DNA of 64,000 bases from Candidatus Gastranaerophilales bacterium (GCA_944325625.1 CALVAP010000007.1:248001-312000), one strand, 5' to 3'. Positions 35,457 to 44,229 are shown, numbered from the stretch's first letter. Notes: generated from the sequence alone by a model not told the origin. Program-made: numbers and translations.

Positions 35457-35522
35457 TGTGCAGGTGATTTGAGGTTTAAAATTTATAATTAACGCCTGTA
35501 CACATTGTTGTTACAGGTTTTT
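35457..35522 (+). promoter_or_regulatory. Attenuator-like leader with two exclusive hairpins
   Basis: CCTGTA at 35495-35500 can pair with TACAGG at 35512-35517, giving a short stem followed by five T, or its extended form CCTGTACA can pair with TGTGCAGG at 35457-35464 (one G-T pair). The two pairings exclude each other. They lie between the promoter above and the start codon at 35542. The stems are short, so this is a suggestion. Confidence 0.35.
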
Positions 35523-35541
35523 AGTTATAAAGGTTTAAAAA

Positions 35542-36813
35542 ATGTCAGTAAATTTCATAAATACACTCTCTCAGCCACTTAAATCAACAATTCAATTTAT
35601 AGCGCATCAGGAAAAAGCAACAGGGCTTTCGACTTCACGGTTTATACAAGATACAGCTACATGTCTTGTCCCCAAAGCAACATTTTCAAGAAGTAAAGCT
35701 GATTTTGCAGAAAATGCGTTTCTTGAGCTTACACAGGGTGCTGTTATTTATTTTCTACCGGCAATATTAGGAGATAAACTTTTAAAAAAATTATTCTCAA
35801 AAAATCTTTCAAAAGAAGCAAAAAACCTAATCAGTGTGTCTGCTCAAAAGCTTTTAGAACAAAAAAATCAGTTTAACTCAAAAGTTATTCCTCAAAAAGC
35901 AGCAGTCGCTCTTTGTGCAATGATAATCCCAATAGCAACTTTCGCATTAAATTATATAAAAAATCTTTTTACTTTAAATGTCTTTAAAACCGGTGATTTT
36001 AATAATATTGCCAATCTTGAAAATGTTAAAGAAGATAAAAAAATTCATGATAAGGTAAGAAAAGGAGCTTATGTAGGAATAGGCGCCTCCTGTCTTGCAT
36101 ATGCGGGTTGTTTGGGGGCTTCTCTATTAATTGCCAAAAAAGGCAGCAGTTCAAAGTTATTAAATAATGTTAGTGAACTTATTCTTGCTCCGGGCACAAA
36201 ACTCTTTAAAAATAATGAAAAAAGAAAAGATTTTTTTAACAAATATTTTAGTCTTGATTTTGCGTCAGAAAATGGAAAACTTGCACTAAGCCATGGACAA
36301 CTTACCTCCTGTGCGATGATAGGAATGCTTGGATATTTTGGCGCGGCAGCAGATAGAGGGAAACAGAATTTCCTTGAAGTGTTATTTAGAGTTCCACTTG
36401 TTTGCTTTTATGTTATTACGGGAGGAGAGATGTTTGAAAACGGATTTAAAAAGCTTCTTAAGAAAATGGGAAAATGTAAAGAAATGATTGATGAAAAACT
36501 CCACACCCCAAGAGTGGATGAAATTGAGCAACATGCAAAAAATCTTCTCAAGAAAACAGGGCAAGATTTGAATGAGGATAAGGTAAAACAATTATGCAAA
36601 AAGCTTTCGCTGCAAAAGGCAATTATATCAGGTGTACCTTATATCTTTGGTATTGGTGTAATGGGCTTTTTTGTCGCTGGCATTTCAAATTTATTCACGC
36701 GTTATAGACATAACGAAGAAACTAAAAATTTTAAAATGAAAAGCCAGTTTAACTGTGCCTTTAATTCTTCAAATAAAACATTTAAAGATTTCCAATGTGA
36801 GATAAAGAATTAA
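35542..36813 (+). CDS. Hypothetical membrane-associated protein
   Basis: This 423-residue protein is not recognised. Hydrophobic segments occur at about residues 60-78 (GAVIYFLPAILGD), 115-135 (AAVALCAMIIPIATFALNYI), 176-195 (GAYVGIGASCLAYAGCLGASLLIA), 255-272 (CAMIGMLGYFGAAA), 280-297 and 365-388 (GVPYIFGIGVMGFFVAGIS). Between them are lysine-rich soluble parts, including a charged helical stretch at about 305-350. There is no signal peptide. AAAGG lies ahead of the ATG. It is a single-gene unit with a long leader that may be regulated. The style is like other lineage-restricted envelope proteins here; function unknown. Confidence 0.7.
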   Translation: MSVNFINTLSQPLKSTIQFIAHQEKATGLSTSRFIQDTATCLVPKATFSRSKADFAENAFLELTQGAVIYFLPAILGDKLLKKLFSKNLSKEAKNLISVSAQKLLEQKNQFNSKVIPQKAAVALCAMIIPIATFALNYIKNLFTLNVFKTGDFNNIANLENVKEDKKIHDKVRKGAYVGIGASCLAYAGCLGASLLIAKKGSSSKLLNNVSELILAPGTKLFKNNEKRKDFFNKYFSLDFASENGKLALSHGQLTSCAMIGMLGYFGAAADRGKQNFLEVLFRVPLVCFYVITGGEMFENGFKKLLKKMGKCKEMIDEKLHTPRVDEIEQHAKNLLKKTGQDLNEDKVKQLCKKLSLQKAIISGVPYIFGIGVMGFFVAGISNLFTRYRHNEETKNFKMKSQFNCAFNSSNKTFKDFQCEIKN

Positions 36814-36834
36814 TAAAGATTGTACTTATTACAC

Positions 36835-36884
36835 TTGCAAAAAATTATTTATGTTTTATACTATAATTGTGAAATAAATCACGA
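36835..36884 (+). promoter_or_regulatory. adhE promoter with overlapping Rex-type operator
   Basis: TTGCAA (36835-36840) is followed by TATACT at 36857-36862 (16-base spacing), with a perfect TATAAT at 36862-36867. The last T of that box begins TTGTGAAATAAATCACGA (36867-36884), which matches the known Rex pattern TTGTGAnnnnnnTCACAA except for one base. A Rex gene lies at 46238-46858. Rex bound here would block transcription start, released when NADH is high. Confidence 0.65.
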
Positions 36885-36944
36885 ATAATAAACCCGCAAA
36901 AAAATATAATCAGAGATATGTTAGCCAACCAAAAGGAGAAAAAA

Positions 36945-39596
36945 ATGGTGGTAAAAAACAAAAAGAATGTGGAAAGTTTGGAAAAAGCATTGAAGCAATC
37001 TTGCGAAGTTTCTACGGTAGAACAATTGGAAAGTTTGATTTCCAGAGTAAAAAAAGCACAAAAAATTTATGCTACATTTTCACAAGAAAAAGTGGACAAA
37101 ATCTTTAAAGCAGCGGCAACAGCGGCAGATAAGGCTCGTATTCCTCTTGCAAAAATGGCTGTTGAAGAAACAGGCATGGGTGTTTTAGAAGATAAAATTA
37201 TCAAAAACCACTTTGCATCAGAATATATTTATAACAAACATAAGAATGCAAAAACTTGTGGAGTGATAAGAGAAGACAAAGAAAACGGAATAAAAATAGT
37301 AGCAGAACCTTTGGGAGTTATAGCCGGGGTTATTCCGACAACAAACCCGACATCTACTGCGATTTTTAAATCATTGATTGCGTTGAAAACTAGAAACGGA
37401 ATCATCTTCTCACCGCACCCGAGAGCAAAAAAATGTACAATAGAAGCTGCAAAACTGGTATTGAATGCAGCGATCGAAGCAGGAGCACCCGAAGATATAA
37501 TCGGATGGATAGATGTACCATCAATAGAATTGACAAACGTATTAATGACGCATGCATCAGTTGATTGTATATTGGCAACAGGTGGTCCTGGAATGGTAAA
37601 AGCAGCTTATTCTTCAGGAAACCCTGCATTAGGTGTTGGACCTGGTAACACATCTGCAGTTATCGATGAAACAGCAGATATAAAAATGGCAGTATCTTCA
37701 ATATTGATGTCAAAAACGTTTGATAACGGTATGATTTGTGCTTCTGAGCAGGCTGTAATCGTGGTAGACAGTGTATATGAAGAAGTTAAAAAAGAATTCC
37801 AATACAGAGGTGCATATCTGGTAAATAAAGCTGAAGAAAAGAAAATGATAGATTTACCGTTTATAGACCCGAAAAGAGGAACAGCACATCCTGATATAGT
37901 TGGACAAAGTGCACATAGAATTGCAGAACTTTCCGGATTTGAAGTTCCTGAAAATACCAAAATTCTTTTGGCAGAAAGACCCCATGTAGACTGGGAAGAC
38001 CCATTCTCCAGAGAAAAATTATCACCGATTTTAACAATGTATAAAGCCAAAAACTTCGAAGATGCTGCAGAAATGGCATATGAGTTGGTTTCAAGAGGTG
38101 GAGCAGGTCACACGTCAGTTCTTTATACCGATGCAAGATCACAAGAAAGAATTAACCATTATGCAGAAAAAATGCCGACTTGCAGAGTATTAATCAACTC
38201 ACCATCTTCACAAGGCGGTATCGGAGATTTATACAACTTTAAATTAGAACCATCATTGACTTTAGGTTGCGGTTCTTGGGGTAAAAACGCAGTTTCCGGC
38301 AACGTTGGAGTTGAGCACTTGTTAAACTACAAAACCGTAGCTGAAAGGAGAGAAAACATGCTTTGGTTCAAAGTTCCATCAAAAGTTTACTTCAAAAGAG
38401 GTGCTATTGACTTAGCATTGAGAGAACTTGAAGGCAAAAAACGTGCTTTCATCGTAACAGACAGTTTCTTGTTTAACTCTGGTGCAGTAAACAAAATTAT
38501 AAATGTTTTGGATGAAATTGGTATTGAATATCAAATCTTCTTTGATGTTAAGCCGGATCCGACATTATCAACAATTAATCAAGCAATGGCAGTGTTAAGA
38601 CCATTTGAGCCTGATGTAATAATCTCATTGGGTGGTGGTTCTCCGATGGATGCTGCAAAAATTATGTGGTTAATGTATGAACAGCCGGATACTGTTTTTG
38701 AAGATATATCAATGAGATTTATGGATATAAGAAAACGTATCTGTAGAATTCCGGAACTTGGTAAAAAAGCTACAATGGTTGCTATTCCAACAACATCAGG
38801 TACAGGTTCTGAAGTTACTCCATTTGCAATCATTACTGATGATGAATCAGGTGTAAAATATGCAATAGCAGATTATGCATTGACACCTAATATGGCAATT
38901 GTTGACCCGAACTTTGTAGATGGAATGCCAAAAGGTCTGACATCAGCATCAGGTATAGACGCTCTTGTTCACGCTATCGAAGCATATGTTTCGGCTTTAG
39001 CTACAAACTTCACCAATTCAAATGCTTTGGAAGCTACGAAGTTAATCTTCAGATATCTTGAACGTTCATACAAAGAAGGTGCAAAGGACCCGATAGCAAG
39101 AGAAAAAATGCATTATGCAGCTACAATAGCAGGTATGGCATTTGCAAACTCATTCCTCGGATTATGTCACTCAATGGCGCACAAACTTGGTGCAATGTTC
39201 CACATTCCGCATGGTGTTGCTAACGCATTGTTAATCAGTCAGGTTATCAAATATAACGCAACTGATTGTCCGAAAAAACAATGTATATTCCCGCAATATA
39301 AATTCCCGAATGCTAAAGCAAAATATGGTCAAATTGCTGATGAATTGGGATTGGGCGGAAAAACTGATGATGAAAAAGTTGAGTTGTTGATTAAGGCAAT
39401 AGAAGATTTGAAAGACAAAATTGAGTTGCCAAAATCAATGAAAGCTTGGGGCATTGACGAAAAAGAATTCTACGCAAAACTTGATGAAATGGTAGAACTC
39501 GCATTCGACGATCAATGTACAGGTGCAAACCCTGCATATCCGCTTATGAGCGATATTAAACAAATCTACATTGATGCTTACAACGGCAAAATTTAG
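36945..39596 (+). CDS. adhE: Bifunctional acetaldehyde-CoA/alcohol dehydrogenase AdhE
   Basis: The 883-residue protein fuses an N-terminal CoA-acylating aldehyde dehydrogenase (about 1-450, catalytic Cys in GMICASEQAV) to an iron-dependent alcohol dehydrogenase (about 465-883, metal-binding His region in ALVHAIEAYVS and CHSMAHKLGAMFHIPHGVANALL). It reduces acetyl-CoA to ethanol in two steps and regenerates two NAD+, a key fermentative route; such proteins form spirosomes. The start at 36945 has AAAGGAG upstream; an ATG at 36918 does not. Its codons use more AAC and TTC than neighbouring genes, in line with high expression. A strong terminator follows. Confidence 0.96.
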   Translation: MVVKNKKNVESLEKALKQSCEVSTVEQLESLISRVKKAQKIYATFSQEKVDKIFKAAATAADKARIPLAKMAVEETGMGVLEDKIIKNHFASEYIYNKHKNAKTCGVIREDKENGIKIVAEPLGVIAGVIPTTNPTSTAIFKSLIALKTRNGIIFSPHPRAKKCTIEAAKLVLNAAIEAGAPEDIIGWIDVPSIELTNVLMTHASVDCILATGGPGMVKAAYSSGNPALGVGPGNTSAVIDETADIKMAVSSILMSKTFDNGMICASEQAVIVVDSVYEEVKKEFQYRGAYLVNKAEEKKMIDLPFIDPKRGTAHPDIVGQSAHRIAELSGFEVPENTKILLAERPHVDWEDPFSREKLSPILTMYKAKNFEDAAEMAYELVSRGGAGHTSVLYTDARSQERINHYAEKMPTCRVLINSPSSQGGIGDLYNFKLEPSLTLGCGSWGKNAVSGNVGVEHLLNYKTVAERRENMLWFKVPSKVYFKRGAIDLALRELEGKKRAFIVTDSFLFNSGAVNKIINVLDEIGIEYQIFFDVKPDPTLSTINQAMAVLRPFEPDVIISLGGGSPMDAAKIMWLMYEQPDTVFEDISMRFMDIRKRICRIPELGKKATMVAIPTTSGTGSEVTPFAIITDDESGVKYAIADYALTPNMAIVDPNFVDGMPKGLTSASGIDALVHAIEAYVSALATNFTNSNALEATKLIFRYLERSYKEGAKDPIAREKMHYAATIAGMAFANSFLGLCHSMAHKLGAMFHIPHGVANALLISQVIKYNATDCPKKQCIFPQYKFPNAKAKYGQIADELGLGGKTDDEKVELLIKAIEDLKDKIELPKSMKAWGIDEKEFYAKLDEMVELAFDDQCTGANPAYPLMSDIKQIYIDAYNGKI

Positions 39597-39611
39597 TTTG
39601 TTGAGAATATG

Positions 39612-39643
39612 AAAGCGGAGCCTTCCAAGGCTCCGCTTTTTGT
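39612..39643 (+). terminator. Rho-independent terminator after adhE
   Basis: AAAGCGGAGCC pairs with GGCTCCGCTTT around a TTCCAA loop, followed by a T-run. GC-rich 10-11 bp stem, about 16 bases past the stop. Confidence 0.93.
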
Positions 39644-39657
39644 TTAACAAATGTTAA

Positions 39658-39870
39658 TTATTTAAATAATCTCTCTAAAGGTACATTAAAAGCGTTTGCT
39701 ATGTCATTTAGTGTTTCTATAGTTGGGTTACTTGTTTCTTTTTCAATAGAAACAATAGTTTTTTCAGAGACGCCTGTGAGAATTGATAATTTAAGTTGGG
39801 TTATTTTATTTTCTGCTCTAAGTACCCTAACATTTTTAGCAAGAATTCTTTTTAGTTCTTTAATTTCCAT
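39658..39870 (-). CDS. XRE-family helix-turn-helix regulator
   Basis: The 70-residue protein is a single Cro/CI-type helix-turn-helix domain: NVRVLRAENKITQLKLSILTGVSEKTIVSIEKETSNPTIETLNDIANAFNVPLERLF. It has no extra domain. Small proteins of this type repress nearby promoters or act as antitoxins, but no toxin partner is adjacent. It is divergent from the prepilin at 39964 with 93 bases between, so it could act on that promoter; this is inference. Confidence 0.85.
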   Translation of the reverse strand: MEIKELKRILAKNVRVLRAENKITQLKLSILTGVSEKTIVSIEKETSNPTIETLNDIANAFNVPLERLFK

Positions 39871-39963
39871 AAAATAATTTTAAACGCAAGATAGGTAAAT
39901 AATCATATACTTTATTACAGAAATATGGTAATATATTACAGTAGAATAAAATGAGGTGAGAAT

Positions 39964-40677
39964 ATGAGAAAAATAGTTGGCTTTACTTTGGCAGAAACGT
40001 TGATTACATTGACCATAATTGGTGTTATAGCTGCATTGACAGTTCCGATATTATTGACAAGATATACAGAACATGTAAATATAGTGAATCTGAAAAAACA
40101 CTATAGTCTTTTACAAGACGCATTTAAAAGGACCATTGCAAAAAATGGTCAGCCGGATGAATGGATTTCTACGGATAGGGGTTGGCAATCTGACGGAACT
40201 TTTAACTCCCAAGCAGTTCATGATTTTGCTGATGTTTACGGTAATAATTTACCTGTTGAAATAAATTGTTATGATGGAAATTCTAGAAAATGTATGTATG
40301 GGCACTATGGTCAAGCGAGAACAAAATATCTTAATGGAGAATATGCTGATTCTCTTGTTTATGGCGAGAGTAGAGCTAGAATTCTACTAAAGACAGGTGC
40401 CATAATTGTTATTCATGACGTAAATAAGTCGTGTAACATCAACAAAGGGAGTGCAAAGAATATATGTGCAGTGGTTAGGGTTTATTTGGATGGGAATAGC
40501 AAGGATATAACTTTTGGCAAAAATGCTTTCTGGTTTTATGTAACATTAAAAGGTGTTATTCCTGCTGGATTAGAGGGTGATACTTGGTTCCCATCGGATA
40601 CTTGTAAGTTAAGTTCAACTGGATGCGGTTGTGCCGCACATGTAATCTACGAAGGCAACATGGATTATTTGCATTAA
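39964..40677 (+). CDS. Prepilin-like protein (type IV pilin / pseudopilin N-terminus)
   Basis: The 237-residue protein starts MRKIVG followed by FTLAETLITLTIIGVIAALTVPIL: a short basic leader, Gly before Phe, Glu at mature position 5, and a hydrophobic helix. The globular part has several cysteines (NCYDGNSRKCMYGHYG, KSCNINKGSAKNICAV, and CKLSSTGCGCAAH near the end) that are likely paired. GAGGTGAG lies just upstream of the ATG. It is a single gene, divergent from a small helix-turn-helix regulator. The pilus type cannot be assigned. Confidence 0.87.
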   Translation: MRKIVGFTLAETLITLTIIGVIAALTVPILLTRYTEHVNIVNLKKHYSLLQDAFKRTIAKNGQPDEWISTDRGWQSDGTFNSQAVHDFADVYGNNLPVEINCYDGNSRKCMYGHYGQARTKYLNGEYADSLVYGESRARILLKTGAIIVIHDVNKSCNINKGSAKNICAVVRVYLDGNSKDITFGKNAFWFYVTLKGVIPAGLEGDTWFPSDTCKLSSTGCGCAAHVIYEGNMDYLH

Positions 40678-40712
40678 ATTTTAAAACTGTACTTTAAAAA
40701 TCTTACAGATGA

Positions 40713-40740
40713 TTGTCTACAATCAATTTATCATTATAAA
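40713..40740 (+). promoter_or_regulatory. Promoter giving a near-leaderless transcript for the 40748 gene
   Basis: TTGTCT (40713-40718), 16 bases, then TATAAA (40735-40740). The box ends seven bases before the ATG at 40748 and no Shine-Dalgarno is present. Confidence 0.55.
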
Positions 40741-40747
40741 TTGAAGT

Positions 40748-41278
40748 ATGAAAATATTTTTAATAATTTTAGTTTTTATGTGTTCAATACTTTGTGCAAG
40801 AGCAGATATGTTGTTGCAGGGTGGTGCAGAATATAATGTCCAAAGTGCGCTATCAGAAGTGAAACAAAATGTGCAATATCGAATTAATCCTAAGCAGTTT
40901 GCTTCATATTTTGTAGATATTAATCGAGATGAAAATTTGTCCATGCTTCTTAAAGGGCAAGTTGATTTAAAAGATAGGACACTTGCTTTTTTTTCGGTTG
41001 GAACATATGGAATAGTTTACAAAAATGATCCTTTACATGCTTATTATTATTCCTGTGAAGGGATTTTAAAATATGTCGATGTTCGAACAGGGAGAAATTA
41101 TCCTTACAAATCTTATCAATATGATATGAGTGGTAATCTTGTAAATATGGGATTACGGATTTCCAAGGGGGAGACTTACATTTACGATGCTAACGGAAAA
41201 CTTATGGCGCACTGGGTTGGAGCAAATGGATATGATGATATGGGTAAGCTTGTTATGACAAGAAGGTTTGTTGAGTGA
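40748..41278 (+). CDS. Small exported hypothetical protein
   Basis: The 176-residue protein has a signal peptide (MKIFLIILVFMCSILCARA, cleavage probably before DML). The mature region contains QGGAEYNVQSALSEVKQNV, a DINRDENLSMLLKGQVDLKDRTLAFFSVGTYGIVY segment, and YDMSGNLVNMGLRISKGETYIYDANGKLMAHWVG, where repeated Y-D-x-x-G-(N/K)-L units resemble the toxin-type YD/MORN-like repeats. It is not assigned to a family. It is transcribed alone and converges with the TPR gene. Confidence 0.72.
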   Translation: MKIFLIILVFMCSILCARADMLLQGGAEYNVQSALSEVKQNVQYRINPKQFASYFVDINRDENLSMLLKGQVDLKDRTLAFFSVGTYGIVYKNDPLHAYYYSCEGILKYVDVRTGRNYPYKSYQYDMSGNLVNMGLRISKGETYIYDANGKLMAHWVGANGYDDMGKLVMTRRFVE

Positions 41279-41281
41279 TTG

Positions 41282-42220
41282 TTAGTTTTTTTCGTGCCCT
41301 TGAGCTTTTTTGAGTTCTGCTTGAATTATTTTCATTGGAATACTTAGGGTTTCGTGATTTTTTATAGCTTCTTTCAGCTGTATGACATAGGTTTGGTTGT
41401 CACCTTTTTTCTGTGAAAGTTTTGCCAGATAATAATACAAATCACCGCAATAGGGGTTGTATTGAAGCGCGGTCATTATAACACTTTCAGCTTCGGAAAT
41501 TTTGTTTATAAGGCTTAGAATTCTTGCGTATATTTTGCTTGCTTCAATGTCTTTCGGATTCAATTCAAGAGTTTTTTTGAGGTAGTCAATTGCTTTGTCA
41601 TAATTCTTTTCTTTAAAGGCAATAGAGGCAAGATTAAAATAAGCCCAGCTGTAATCCGGACAATTTTGAATGACTTGTTTATATTGTTCTTGTGCTTTTT
41701 CTTCTTCGCCTGTTTTTTGAAGTTCACAGGCAAGATAGAAGTTTGCAAGAATATCTTTTTCATTCAGTTCTAAAGCTTTTTCAAAACAGGATATAGCTTT
41801 TTGTGAATTTTCAATGTTGCGATAGCAAACGCCCAGATTAAAATAGGTATTTGCATCATTTTTATCATGTTCGAGTACCTTTTCGAAATAATGTATTGCC
41901 ATGTTGGTTTCATTATTTTCAAGACAGACATACCCCATGTTATAAAGAAAATCAGGTTCTTCGGGTTCGTATGAGAGTGCGGTTTCGTATGCTTTTTTTG
42001 CTTGTTTAAAGTTTTTAAGTTTATCCCAAGCTATTCCCAAGTTGTAGTGTAATCGGCTATCTTCGGGAAAAACGCTTATTAGGTATGTGAGTTGTTTTAT
42101 AGCTTCTTCATTAAAACCTTTATCCATAAGCGCGACGGTGAGTTCTCTTCGTGCTTGAAAATTGGTAGGGTCTTCTTTGATTAAGTTTGTAAGGTTTTCA
42201 ATTTCTTGTAGGTAGCTCAT
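41282..42220 (-). CDS. Tetratricopeptide-repeat protein
   Basis: The 312-residue protein is built almost wholly of TPR units, about eight of them, each near 34 residues. Examples are DSRLHYNLGIAWDKLKNFKQAKKAYETAL, PDFLYNMGYVCLENNETNMAIHYFEKVL, ANTYFNLGVCYRNIENSQKAISCFEKAL and SWAYFNLASIAFKEKNYDKAIDYLKKTL. There is no signal peptide or membrane segment, so it is probably a cytoplasmic scaffold for protein contacts. Partner unknown. It lies 44 bases downstream of the phospholipase D gene on the same strand and may be in its operon. Confidence 0.85.
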   Translation of the reverse strand: MSYLQEIENLTNLIKEDPTNFQARRELTVALMDKGFNEEAIKQLTYLISVFPEDSRLHYNLGIAWDKLKNFKQAKKAYETALSYEPEEPDFLYNMGYVCLENNETNMAIHYFEKVLEHDKNDANTYFNLGVCYRNIENSQKAISCFEKALELNEKDILANFYLACELQKTGEEEKAQEQYKQVIQNCPDYSWAYFNLASIAFKEKNYDKAIDYLKKTLELNPKDIEASKIYARILSLINKISEAESVIMTALQYNPYCGDLYYYLAKLSQKKGDNQTYVIQLKEAIKNHETLSIPMKIIQAELKKAQGHEKN

Positions 42221-42264
42221 GATTTTATTTTAGCAAAGTAACCGGAATATGACAATTTGAAACA

Positions 42265-44100
42265 CTATTTTTTAAGAAATTTACAACCCGAATCATCTTT
42301 GTCGATAAGTCCGTCAAAATCATTATCAATACCATCCGAGCAAGAACCGTAAGAATCAAATCCTTCGGCATGCGGGTTGGCGTGTAGCCATTTTTCGGGG
42401 ATTGAATTCCATAAGTATAAAAAGTGTTGTTTAAAGATTTTTGCGGCTTTGGTATTTTTTATTAACAATACATTCTCATCATTTTTGTTCTCTGCACTTT
42501 TGGTGAGGTTTAAAGAGCCGATGAAAATTATTCTATCGTCGATAACAAGTGATTTTGCATGCATTTTACCTGCTTTGTTTTCTACTTTTACAGAAATATT
42601 ATTGTTTCTGAGTTCGTTGTGAATAGAGTATTTTCCGCTGGCACTTGTTGCATCGGTAATGATTTTTATTTCAACTCCTCGCTTTTTGGCGCTTATTAAG
42701 GCATCTTTAATTCCGTAGTGGGTTATTATGAATGATGAAATGTATATATAATTTTTGGCGCTGTTAATTTCAGGAATAATTTTTGTTTCTATGATTTTAT
42801 CCACCGGAGAAAAATATATGCTGAGAGTGTTTTCATTATCAATTTTTATATTTTCTTTGTTTGATATAGGTTTTTTAAGGTAGTGGAATTTTTCGTTATA
42901 CATTTGTTCGAATTCTTGAGAGTATATATTTGCAATAGTGGGAGAATTGGCAAGAACGATGATATTTGCGTTAAAATCAGCTAAATCTGTGTGAGAAATA
43001 TTCGCTGAACCAAGCCATACCTTTTTGTTGTCAAAAATAAAAAACTTGTTGTGCATAATAGAATTAGAATATTGTGCGTTTTTTTTCATTGTTGGAGGAA
43101 CAATATGGTTATCTGTTTTATAGTTTGGCAAAAGTTTTTGTGCAGATATAACATCGGGATATATGTTGTTTCCCTTAGAGTCTGAATCTGTAACCCAACG
43201 AATTTTAACTCCTCTTTTTTGTGCTGCTACAAGCGCATTGATTATATGGGGTTGATTTGCAATCCCATATATTGCAAAATCAATGGTATTTTTTGAGTTG
43301 TTGATTTCCCTCAAAAGGGTTTGGCATGCCTCTGAGAGGCAACTATTATCTGGTTTTTGGCGTTTATTAAAATCGGTGAAATAGAAATTTAGGTTTCCTG
43401 ATTTAAAATTGTAATTTTTTTCTGCTTGTTTTTTTATTCCGTTGTTGTGTGAAAAACAGTAATTACAACGGTTTTGGGATTGTGTAATTTCGGTTAATCG
43501 AATAGCCTTTGCTTTTTTTAATTTTTGAGCGAGTTCGCAATCTAAATGGTGTACGGTATTGCTTGAGGTATTCAGTATAAAAATGTGTTCATTTTTAAGT
43601 TGCTTTTTATGTTCATCAATTTTTATATAGTTTAAATATTTTTTATAGTCATTTTCTTTTCTTCCATTTATTGCAAAACCCTCATTCAAAAGGATTTGCG
43701 AGAGTTCTTTGTCATTGAGAAAAATTTTTGCCAGAGGAATTTTATTTGATTGAGTATCTATAAATTTTACCTGAACAAGTTTGCCGCTGAAGGTTTTTTG
43801 GGAAAATTCATCAGCAAGAAGACCAATTGCAAGAGTTTCTGGCATGGATAAACCGGTGGATATCATTTGGTATTTTGTTGTGTAATCCTTGTTGGGACGA
43901 AAAGCGCTGACATCGTACAGTTTTACAAGTTCCTTGTTATCAATTTTGCCATTATTATTAAAGTCTATATAAAACTCGTCTGTGTTTTGCACTTTGAGGA
44001 TTTTATATAAAGGCTTGGGCATGTTCCTGTACAGGTTAAAGATAACCAGTATCAAAAGAGTTAACAGAACTGTAAAAATTTCATATGAGTACTTTTTCAT
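42265..44100 (-). CDS. Membrane-anchored phospholipase D-family protein with nuclease-like N-terminus
   Basis: About 611 residues, starting with a membrane anchor (YEIFTVLLTLLILVIFNLY). Next is an EF-hand-like loop (DFNNNGKIDNKEL) and a staphylococcal-nuclease-like region (KLYDVSAFRPNK through LAKIFLNDKELSQILLNEGFA). A short cysteine/histidine module follows (HHLDCELAQKLKKAKAIRL then CNYC), like the Ada-type modules of exported nucleases. Two phospholipase D catalytic motifs come next: HNKFFIFDNKKVWLGSANIS and HAKSLVIDDRIIFIGSLNL. The tail CSDGIDNDFDGLIDKDDSGC is a metal-binding repeat. Likely an extracytoplasmic nuclease or phospholipase. The start at 44100 is preferred over 44136 because a strong promoter places the mRNA end there. 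Confidence 0.8.
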   Translation of the reverse strand: MKKYSYEIFTVLLTLLILVIFNLYRNMPKPLYKILKVQNTDEFYIDFNNNGKIDNKELVKLYDVSAFRPNKDYTTKYQMISTGLSMPETLAIGLLADEFSQKTFSGKLVQVKFIDTQSNKIPLAKIFLNDKELSQILLNEGFAINGRKENDYKKYLNYIKIDEHKKQLKNEHIFILNTSSNTVHHLDCELAQKLKKAKAIRLTEITQSQNRCNYCFSHNNGIKKQAEKNYNFKSGNLNFYFTDFNKRQKPDNSCLSEACQTLLREINNSKNTIDFAIYGIANQPHIINALVAAQKRGVKIRWVTDSDSKGNNIYPDVISAQKLLPNYKTDNHIVPPTMKKNAQYSNSIMHNKFFIFDNKKVWLGSANISHTDLADFNANIIVLANSPTIANIYSQEFEQMYNEKFHYLKKPISNKENIKIDNENTLSIYFSPVDKIIETKIIPEINSAKNYIYISSFIITHYGIKDALISAKKRGVEIKIITDATSASGKYSIHNELRNNNISVKVENKAGKMHAKSLVIDDRIIFIGSLNLTKSAENKNDENVLLIKNTKAAKIFKQHFLYLWNSIPEKWLHANPHAEGFDSYGSCSDGIDNDFDGLIDKDDSGCKFLKK

Positions 44101-44106
44101 TACAGA

Positions 44107-44135
44107 ATTATACTTTGGGAGTGATTTGTTGTCCA
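44107..44135 (-). promoter_or_regulatory. Promoter giving a leaderless transcript for the phospholipase D gene
   Basis: On the minus strand TGGACA (44130-44135), exactly 17 bases, then a perfect TATAAT (44107-44112). The box ends six bases before the ATG at 44100. The upstream ATG at 44136 lies outside this transcript. Confidence 0.65.
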
Positions 44136-44229
44136 TTTTGGGTTGAAGTTCTTTATATAAATTTAATTTGCTTTAAGACAATTATCGTGTAAAATTTACT
44201 AATAGACTAAAAATAAAGAGGAAGTTAAT

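Noticed and set aside
44101-44136. Upstream ATG of the phospholipase D gene at 44136
   Set aside because: A TGGACA-17-TATAAT promoter lies downstream of it and would start transcription at the ATG at 44100.
44137-44229. glmS ribozyme in the glmS leader
   Set aside because: The gap to the divergent gene is under 100 bases on this side and no ribozyme core was recognised; the known element is longer.
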